From assembly GCA_030268105.1 (NCBI GenBank), contig BSDZ01000013.1, positions 3,329,001 through 3,393,000 of the forward strand: 64,000 bases of DNA, read 5' to 3'. This DNA is from Volvox africanus. Taxonomy: Eukaryota > Chlorophyta > Chlorophyceae > Chlamydomonadales > Volvocaceae. The notes beneath the pieces were generated by a model. That model made no database searches, was not told where the DNA came from, and saw only the letters and a program-made list of their open reading frames with translations. The translations under genes and the position numbers were made by a program. Positions 57,006-64,000 of this stretch are shown here, piece after piece. Numbering within the stretch: the stretch's first letter is position 1; each line of letters starts with the position of its first letter.

Positions 57006-57830
57006 TGTTGTACCTCTCGTTCGCGTTTGCTCATGAGTATCTGCACGTCTGGAGACTAACGACACCGATGCGCGAGCACTTGCAAGTACAGCAAGGCAAG
57101 CGAGAGCAAACAGAGACAGCGGAAGACTTCAAAACGAAGAGAGATATAACTTACAGTCTTACGGGTCAGAATGATGCAATGGACGAAATCGCCGTCAGCG
57201 CCGGAAGCAAGCAATCATCACGCGGCGGTGATTAGCGAAGTTCAGGCTTTAGCTCGGGCTAAGTAGGATATCGCATAGCAATAGTAATGTAGAACACACA
57301 AGTGTTCTCCGGTATCGGATATCTTGTCTAGCTTAGCCGTCCTCGCATCTGTTATACTCGCAGCATCGCAGTGCCGTACGATTCACATCAGGAGGCCGAT
57401 CCTAGATGTGACAACCCTACTGCGTCTAGGCGATGTCTACGTATAACAACGTATAAGCCTTTCCGGCATTCGCATGATGCAAGGGTCCGGATAACGATAT
57501 CCGGTTGCAGGGCATGCATCGCGACAAGTGCGGCGCTCTCAACGTGTGCTTTAATGAAGTAATATTATATCAGATAATATTACTTATCGTTTCATAGCAC
57601 GAGCATAATGCGCACTTCAATGATTCGGTCATTCATGCATGCTAGGCGGATTTGCCATGATGCGATGTCGCGATGGATAATGACAACATGCCAGATGCAT
57701 ATATAAATGTATGCGAATACATTTATATCATGCAGATTCATTCATATGTAATGCGTTCATCACAAAAGCACTTCGCCTCGTAGGATCGCGTCGACCTACG
57801 CGTCGGCGGAAAATGAACCGTAGCACAACA
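57006..57830 (-). repeat. extra family-B LTR created by the duplication
   Basis: An 825-bp B-3-type LTR with no element of its own. It is followed by TAACG at 57831-57835, copied from the B-3 target site rather than made by a new insertion. Confidence 0.9.
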
Positions 57831-57835
57831 TAACG

Positions 57836-59294
57836 ATGCCTCTGCCTTGCGCCGACAGAAAGCGGGGAGTAAAACACATGCGGCGGTGCCTGGATATTGA
57901 TGCCTACACCTCCTGTATATGGCCAACTGTTCCGACATCTCACGCAGAGACGAGGGGATGAACAAAACCACGTGGTTAGACAGATCGATAGACGACAGGG
58001 GACGGTGAGGTGTAAACAAATTACACAACGGGTCGAAGCAGAGAAGTCCCGTGCGTCCGTCAAGTGTGACGCGTCGCGCAATGACTTGCTCGATGTGTCC
58101 AAGTACACAAGGCAACAATGCACACCGTAGACAAACGTTGGCCAATTTTCGACGCTCGAATTCGGAATGATTGCAATTCCATTTTGGCATATACGTGTCG
58201 TCCGTGTGAGTCCGCTTCGCATTGGGGTCGGAACGCTGTGCGGCTGCCGTCGACGGTGCACCACCACGCTTCCTGTTTTTAGCCAGGTCCGAGCTCGGAC
58301 CTGCTCCTCCTGACCCACGGACACCCGAGCTAGCGCCCCCGCGCGCCTGGCGTTGCCGGTTGCTGCGTCGCGTCGCGGCAGTAGGCGTGGGGCGGGTCGC
58401 TCCGAAATCCTGGTCAAGAGCTACGGCTTCCCCAAGCGGATCCTGCACTTGCACGGCATTTGCACGAGGGGCAGACTTGACTTCTTCCTCACCGGCAAGG
58501 AGTCGTATCTCCGTGCCCTTAGCAAAAGCGACCAAAGCATCATACGACTTGATCTGCGCTCCAACCAAGTCAGTAGCGCACCATTTAGCCAAAAGTTTCG
58601 TCAGGCCTCGCCTAAACCAAAAGACACGCTCGGATTCAGTGAGGTCAGCAATGGGAGTCACAAGTGCTTCGAAGCGTGACTGGTATGCAGGTACATTTTC
58701 ATCCCGACGCATGTGGTAGCTACCGGCTGCCAAAACCTTACGAGCTTCCACATCGCGTGCTTGAACCTCAGTAGCGAATCGTGCGAGCAAAGCGGCGACC
58801 AACTCGTCAAAAGTATAGTTGCCCCGGGCGTTGGTCCAATTGCGATACCAGTCCTTCGCTGAGCCCTCGAGGGTGTTACCAACGAAGAGACACCTGATAC
58901 CTTCATTATCGCCACCATGAACAGCCTGGAGATACTTTTTAGCGTCACGCACGTACGCACGAGTTGCATCGGCTATGCTATGCCCTGGTGTCTTGTCGGT
59001 CAGCGAAATATTGAGCCTAGGAACGGGAATCGACAATCTCATCACCTCAGGGATGTCATCATGCCCTCGAGCTTGAGGTAATGGCAGAACCCTTGGTCCA
59101 GCAGTGTTGTCCATATTCGTGTTCACTGCTGAGTGCGGCACAATTAAGTGAGCAGGGGTCTGAAGGAAAAGGGGCTCTTGAGTGGCTCGCGCGCCAACAG
59201 TCTCAAGACCTCTATCCGGCGCTCTAGCAGCTACAACGAAATCGGGTTGGCTAGCTAGGCTAGTGTGCGGCGTATCGTCGTGTTCCGCGGACAT
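57836..59294 (-). pseudogene. B-2 gag, copy 2 (duplicate)
   Basis: Same protein as copy 1, start at 59294. It is the original B-2 position, adjacent to B-2's own leader and 5' LTR. Confidence 0.85.
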
Positions 59295-59693
59295 GGAGCA
59301 CGAAACGATACCCTAGTTTTGCGTAATAGAAGCCGACTTCTATCGCAAAGGCAAGAGTACAAAGTGACTCGGTGAGCCTACCGACAGTACTCTTGAGGAG
59401 ATTCAGCAAACTCAGCAAGTAATTGCCCAGCTGAGTCCTGATCTCCGTAGTTAGGGCAATGAGAGTCGCCAACTGGTCCGGACGAACGCCGGTCTCAGTC
59501 GCCGCGGCAAGCAATGCCGGTGCACTGAGATTACCTGCGACTCAGAGCGTACACTTACACAACAAGTGCAGCAATCTAAACAAAAGCAATTAAACAATTA
59601 CAAACCGGAAGCGGCGGCGTCCAAAACGGCGCGGCCTAAGTCTTCGGCAAAAGTATCTAGCGGTCCTCGTGGTTCGTCGCTGGAACTCGCCAT
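59260..59693 (-). CDS. B-2 leader ORF
   Basis: The original B-2 version of the leader ORF, with the same exon/intron layout and the 35-nt overlap with gag (stop at 59260, gag ATG at 59294). Confidence 0.45.
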
Positions 59694-59760
59694 AGAAAGA
59701 ACCTACCTCCGATTAGACAAAGAGAGACAGTTAGGCAACGAACCTGTCTCGATACCAATT

Positions 59761-60584
59761 TGTTGTACCTCTCGTTCGCGTTTGCTCATAAGTATCTGCA
59801 CGTCTGGAGACTTTCGACACCAATGCGCGAGCACTTGCAAGTACAGCAAGGCAAGCGAGAGCAAACAGAGACAGCGGAAGACTTCAAGACGAAGAGAGAT
59901 ATAACTTACAGTCTTACAGATCAGAACGATGCAATGGACGAAATCGCCGTCAGCGCCGGAAGCAAGCAATCATCACGCGGCGGTGATTAGCGAAGTTCAG
60001 GCTTAGCTCGGGCTAAGTGGAAGAGTGTATAGCAATGGTAATATAGAACACACGAGTGTTCTCCGGTATCGAATGTCTTGTCTTGCTTAGCCATCCTCGC
60101 ATCTGTTATACTCGCAGCATCGTGATGCCGTACGATTCACACTAGGAGGCCGATCCTAAGTGTGACAACCCTACTGCGTATAGGCGATGTCCATGTATAA
60201 CGACGTATAAGCCTTTCCGGCATTCACATGATGCAAGGGTCCGGATAACGATATCCGGTTGCAGGGCATGTGTCGCGATGAGTGCGGCGCTCTCAACGTG
60301 TGCTGTAATGAAGTAATGTTATATCAGATAATATTACTTATCGTTTCATAGCACGAGCATAATGCGCACTTCAATGCTTCGGGCTTTCATGCATGCTAGG
60401 CGGATTTGCCATGATGCGATGTCGCGATGGATAATGACAACATGCCAAATGCATATTTAAATGTACACGAGTACATTTATATCATGCAGATTCATTCATA
60501 TGCAATGTGTTCATCACAATAGCACTTCGCCTTGTAGGATCACATCGACCTACGCATCGGCGAGAAACTAACCGTAGCACAACA
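59761..60584 (-). repeat. 5' LTR of B-2 (824 bp)
   Basis: It carries AAATGTAC-ACGA-GTACATTT (60459-60478), the compensated version of the B-3 hairpin. It is followed by the second TTACC. Confidence 0.9.
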
Positions 60585-60589
60585 TTACC

Positions 60590-61990
60590 CACGAACAAGA
60601 TAGGCGCGGAGTAAGGGGAAGTGCTCGGACGGATCAAGCCCTTAGCAAGCAAGTCAGTAACTTGCCGCTTTACCTCATCAAGCTCTAACGGGCTGAGACG
60701 GTACATGGGGCGTGAGACGGGTTGCACACCAGACACCAAAGGAATAGTGTGATCCACCGGTCGTTCCGGCGGAATCCCTGGAAGATCGCGGAACACATCT
60801 GCATACTCCTTGAGCAACGCAGAGACTTCAGGGTCCTGCATGGAAGTCTGAGCACCAACAGAGTTGAGCCGAAGAGAGGGGCGCACTAGAATGCCATGAG
60901 CACCCTTACGCAGCATACGGACAGCTGCTTTACGGCTAACAGACTCTGGGGTATTCTTGGTTTCACGCATGGCAGTGATAACGTGATTGATTTGAGGAGT
61001 GTCATCAGGAACAGCCTCCTCTGCGGCTGTAGGCAGCCAGCGAAGCATGCAAGTTGCTGAACCCTTAATCAGGTGAAGGGTGCGTTCCTCATAGTCAAAC
61101 ACAGCAGCATGCTTCTGGAGTGAGGCAGAGCCTAAAATGAAAGATGCGGCATCTGTGAGGGTTGGCAGCACACAGGGCTGCAAGCAAGCACAAAAAGAGC
61201 CTGCAGACACCCGCAAGGACACCTGCCCCAAGATGGCTTGCTTGCCCCCGTCGGCTAAGGAAACCGAAGACCACGGGCAAGAGTGAACAGGCAAATGCAA
61301 GCGCTGAACCAGTGACTCACTGATAAAGTCGTGGGTAGCACCCGAGTCCACCAAGGCGGTGAAACTGAGTCCAGCCGTTGCCAGAGAAATAAGAGGAAGA
61401 GCCGATCCTGCATTCATAGCACCCGATGCAGCTACCAAAAGGGCAGAAGTGAAAGCATCAGGTGACACAGGTGTGTATGGCTGCAGCGCATCAAACCATA
61501 CCTCTGCAGGATACGGGATGCCAGGTAAAGCAACCTGCTGGCCTAAAAGGTCAAGACCATTAAAGAGGCCAGTACCTTTGGGAAAGGACTGAACCTTGCG
61601 CATACCTACAAGTTCAGCAGAGGCCAGACAAGCTACATGCTGTGGCAAAAGAATACCAGCTGCTGTATCAGGTCAATGCTGCTTGCAAGTCCAGTAATGA
61701 CTGAGCAAGGCCCGTAAATGATGAAGTGAGGAGGGAATCAGAAGGACGGTGTGCCCACCAAGGTCAGCCGATGAAAGGGCACGTCCACGAGGTGCCAGGA
61801 GGTTACACGTGGAATCAAACCCCACCTTGACAGCCAAGGCATCAAACGAAAACCGGCGACCAACAGCGGTCTCAAGGTCAGCAAGGACCTCTGGGTGCAA
61901 GGCGCGCACAAAGCTACACACACCCGAACCTATCTGTCCGGACATAGAAAACCCAGGCAAGCTCTCCGTGGCACTAGCCTGGGCAAGGCC
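60590..61990 (-). pseudogene. C-1 pol N-terminal part (pre-protease, protease, start of RT)
   Basis: It follows the gag UAG in the same frame. The pre-protease region reads LSSADLGGHTVLLIPSSLHH, parallel to family B. A TGA at 61673 interrupts it. Protease has ALVDSGATHDFISESLV (active site DSG). RT starts with [20 protein letters not shown] and stops at APILFVG, where B-2 inserted. Confidence 0.8.
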
Positions 61991-61993
61991 CTA
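61952..61993 (-). promoter_or_regulatory. C-1 gag UAG stop with downstream stem-loop (probable readthrough element)
   Basis: UAG (61993-61991) is followed by GGCCUUG, then CCCAGGC (61983-61977), an 18-nt loop and GCCUGGG (61958-61952). Spacer, stem length and loop length equal those of B-3; two of the seven pairs differ by compensated changes. Confidence 0.75.
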
Positions 61994-63385
61994 GTGGCCA
62001 TTGCCTTGTGCCACGGCGGCACGAGCCTCAGGGGGACGCAAGGTGCACTCATCATATGAGTGGCCGGTAGCCCGGCAGCAAAAGCAAACGTTGCCCCCTG
62101 CCTCCTTACGCAAATCCCTCAAGTCACCATGGGTGAGCTGGCGACCATAATGGTTGTAAAACCGGGTGAGCTCACGCTCCTGGTCCACCATCAAGGACTG
62201 CGGTTTAATACCTCCACCACGACTCGGCTGGTGACCACGGTGGTCCCCACGTGTATTTCCCCTGCCTCCCGAACTAGGACGCTTGTCATGCTGATGGGGA
62301 CGGGACGCTGAGGAAGGGCCGGTGCTTAGGGCAGCAGCGGCAGCCTGTGGTGCATGAGCACGCACACGCTTAGCTGGGGGCTCTCCATCAGAGGCCTCCA
62401 TAGCGTCATATTCAACCACATCCTGCATAGTGATGGCATTAGAGCGAACACCAGAACAGAACCGGTGTTCAGTGAGGATGCGGGCCTCTTCGCCAGAGGC
62501 ATGACGCACAAGGTCATCATAACTGGTGAAGGGTCGTCCCTTCTTGTCAGCTGCACACTTAGGTTGCAGGACACCAGACAAACCTTGCTGAAACCAAAAC
62601 AGTTTCTCACGAGGGTGGATATCAGGAATATCCTGGAATAATGCCTCAAGGCGGGCATGATATGCAGGGACATTTTCACCAGTCCGCACATAGAAGGACT
62701 TGTCAGCAAGCTTCTGATGAGCCTCCTGCTCAACCGACAGAATTTGTGGTGCAAAGCGAATGCGCAAATTCTCTAGGATAGATTCCCCGGTGAGCTGAGT
62801 CTGAGAGAGCGACCACTCATCATACCAGACCTTAGCATTGCCACGCAATGCCTGAGACAGGAATAGACAGCAAGAACGCTGGTCCTGGCCCCACGGAATG
62901 ACCCCAAAGAATAGGTTAACATCCCGAATGAAAGCACGAACCCGGGCGGAAATCTTCTTAGCATCTAGTTTGTCATCCAGCATCAACACTGGAGTCGGCA
63001 AACTGACCCGCGGAAGCTCTGCAGCCGAGTGAGTCGTAGACGGACTCTGCTCCACAATAGGCAAAATAGCTTGCCCGTCGCGCGTGCGCCTGCTAGGCGT
63101 TTGCGTGGCTGGCACAGGCGGCGCAGCAGCAAAAACGTTCACAGGTTCATTGGCAATTCCCATAGAAGGAATACAATTTAAAGTGGTTTCATTGCCACTA
63201 TTGGCTAAGGCGTCAAGGCGACCCGTGTGTTGGTCAACAGCATCAGGCAATGCACCAACAGCTGGCACAGCTTGCTGAGCTTGAGAACCAGAAGCCATTG
63301 CAACAGCAATAGGACGAGGATTAAGTAATCCGGAATAGGTATTCACACGATTACGTCCTCCAGCCAAGGCAAAAAGAGATGCCAT
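61991..63385 (-). CDS. C-1 gag
   Basis: 464 residues from the ATG at 63385 (MASLFALAGGRNRVNTYSG). The N-terminal 130 residues are Ala/Pro-rich. The gag core spans about 150-290: CCLFLSQALRGNAKVWYDEW, ENLRIRFAPQILSVEQEA, LFWFQQGLSGVLQPKC. A basic Gly/Arg-rich stretch follows, then a canonical zinc knuckle CFCCRATGHSYDEC (CX2CX4HX4C). It ends GNGH-UAG with pol in the same frame. No lesion was seen in gag itself. Confidence 0.88.
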   Translation of the reverse strand: MASLFALAGGRNRVNTYSGLLNPRPIAVAMASGSQAQQAVPAVGALPDAVDQHTGRLDALANSGNETTLNCIPSMGIANEPVNVFAAAPPVPATQTPSRRTRDGQAILPIVEQSPSTTHSAAELPRVSLPTPVLMLDDKLDAKKISARVRAFIRDVNLFFGVIPWGQDQRSCCLFLSQALRGNAKVWYDEWSLSQTQLTGESILENLRIRFAPQILSVEQEAHQKLADKSFYVRTGENVPAYHARLEALFQDIPDIHPREKLFWFQQGLSGVLQPKCAADKKGRPFTSYDDLVRHASGEEARILTEHRFCSGVRSNAITMQDVVEYDAMEASDGEPPAKRVRAHAPQAAAAALSTGPSSASRPHQHDKRPSSGGRGNTRGDHRGHQPSRGGGIKPQSLMVDQERELTRFYNHYGRQLTHGDLRDLRKEAGGNVCFCCRATGHSYDECTLRPPEARAAVAQGNGH

Positions 63386-63658
63386 TGTAGGTTACTTTCC
63401 AGGAAGGACCCAGAAACGTATCATTCTCAAACGTAAAGAACGTTTGTGTTGTAATATCCACTCCACTGGAGCGTCTGAGATTTTGCAACAAAGGTGCTTG
63501 TTCTTCGTGAGAAGAAGCAGGCGAAATCTCGCCGTCGTCTGCAAAAAGCACGACGAAGCCTAAATTTCACAGTAGTAAATATATTGTGAAGTACTCTATT
63601 TACCAGAGTAAAGTGTAGCTTTAATCGCTTCTAGATTAAGACTAACGTCCATGTCCAT
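63351..63658 (-). CDS. C-1 leader ORF (two exons, predicted 65-nt intron)
   Basis: Exon 1 starts at the ATG at 63658 (MDMDVSLNLEAIKATLYS). A GT-AG intron (63539-63603; donor G|GTAAAT, acceptor CTTTTTGCAG) joins it in frame to DDGEISPASSHEEQAPLLQ. The frame ends at 63351, overlapping the gag start by 35 nt in the +1 relative frame, exactly as in family B. Sequence similarity to the B leader protein is not obvious; the shared feature is architecture. Confidence 0.45.
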
Positions 63659-63695
63659 GATTATCGAAAAGCACAGAAAGAAGTGTCCAGAAAGA

Positions 63696-63709
63696 CCGTC
63701 TCGATACCA
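63696..63709 (-). promoter_or_regulatory. primer binding site of C-1
   Basis: TGGTATCGAGACGG lies 4 nt inside the 5' LTR boundary. It shares the TGGTA(T/G)CGAGAC core with families A and B. Confidence 0.65.
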
Positions 63710-63713
63710 GTTT

Positions 63714-64000
63714 TGTTGTTTCACCCCAAACTAGTGGTAGTGATAACTACCGGTTGATAGGAAGAGCAGAGCATAGGTACTCTGAGCTCAGTACGGAAAG
63801 CCTCCGTAAAGAGCCGTAATCTCTAAGGAAGAGAAAACGTGGATATGTATTAAGGAAATACATATGATCAACCAGTGAAACCGAACTCAACTGAGTCTAC
63901 CAGTGACAGTGTCACAGTTGCACTAGGGCATGCAACCCTTAGCCTCTATATTTGCACATAGAGGGTGTAGCCACGGGCTACTTACTTAGCAAGGAGCTAA
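63714..64000 (-). repeat. 5' LTR of C-1, cut by window end
   Basis: 287 of about 308 bp are present (TGTTGTTTCACC onward), nearly identical to 26165-26472. The hairpins are preserved; one loop differs (AGT for AAT between GTGAC and GTCAC). Confidence 0.88.

Larger units (their letters stand above)
57006..59760. repeat. tandem duplication, unit 2 (2,755 bp)
   Basis: The second copy, directly adjacent. Differences from unit 1 seen by eye are one base in the LTR (cgcatag versus cgtatag) and three in the leader region (59365, about 59452, about 59707). Its right end is B-2's own PBS and 5' LTR. Confidence 0.95.
43121..60584 (-). mobile_element. Ty3/gypsy element B-2 inserted in C-1 RT, itself split by B-3
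   Basis: Flanked by TTACC (43116-43120 and 60585-60589). Its own LTRs are 43121-43903 and 59761-60584. It carries B-3 at a TAACG site between the gag and protease regions, and part of its gag has been tandemly duplicated together with B-3's 5' LTR. Pol has a 46-bp deletion, so it is inactive. Confidence 0.88.
26165..64000 (-). mobile_element. Ty3/gypsy element C-1, split by B-1 and B-2
   Basis: The LTR pair starts at 26165 (3' LTR) and 63714 (5' LTR, running off the window about 20 bp before its end). On the minus strand the order is leader ORF, gag, UAG, pol. Pol is split in RT by B-2 (TTACC duplication) and in integrase by B-1 (GCCCA duplication). Subtracting the nested insertions gives an element of about 6.4 kb. 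It sits inside A-1. Confidence 0.85.

Noticed and set aside
57826..57840. A further family-B insertion at a TAACG site
   Set aside because: The LTR at 57006-57830 has no internal region or partner LTR. The TAACG is copied by the 2,755-bp duplication.

Overview
The window is eukaryotic nuclear DNA. It has GT-AG introns, long low-complexity stretches and Ty3/gypsy chromovirus retrotransposons that flank their insertions with 5-bp target duplications. Poly-Ala/Gln/Pro exons, purine microsatellites, a TGTAA motif in two LTR families and a GC-richer coding fraction fit a chlamydomonadalean (volvocine-type) green alga. That placement is an inference, since nothing here is a species marker.

Region 1 (1-7.4 kb) holds a minus-strand multi-exon gene. 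It starts at 7413 with an F-box in exon 1 and continues into exons with WD40-like strands. One intron carries an AT-rich island. Region 2 (7.4-17.8 kb) is mostly non-coding, with a compound ATCC/ATCT array and an ~890-bp GGGAGA array, then a decayed GC-rich open stretch (16.2-17.84 kb) cut by a retrotransposon.

Region 3 (17,844-64,000) is a nest of LTR retrotransposons from three families, named here A, B and C. A-1 (minus) is outermost. It is interrupted by A-3 (19499-25536, plus; TSD ATTTG) and by C-1 (26165 to about 20 bp past the window end, minus). C-1 is split by B-1 (27387-41334, plus; TSD GCCCA) and B-2 (43121-60584, minus; TSD TTACC). B-1's 5' LTR is split by A-2 (28128-35071, minus; TSD CTCGC). 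B-2 is split by B-3 (47603-55075, minus; TSD TAACG), which looks full-length and young. A later 2,755-bp tandem duplication copied the B-3 5' LTR plus the B-2 gag region.

The most interesting signals lie in families B and C. (1) Gag and pol share one frame and are separated by a UAG. In both families the UAG is followed by 7 nt, a perfect 7-bp stem and an 18-nt loop, with two compensatory base-pair changes, so programmed stop-codon readthrough is likely. (2) Both families have a two-exon leader reading frame upstream of gag, with a small predicted intron, and it overlaps the gag start by exactly 35 nt in the same relative frame. (3) The LTRs are strings of perfect hairpins, and some stems differ between copies by paired compensatory changes. 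(4) Family A copies share protease and chromodomain lesions, as expected of a non-autonomous lineage. All comparisons were made by eye, with no database search.
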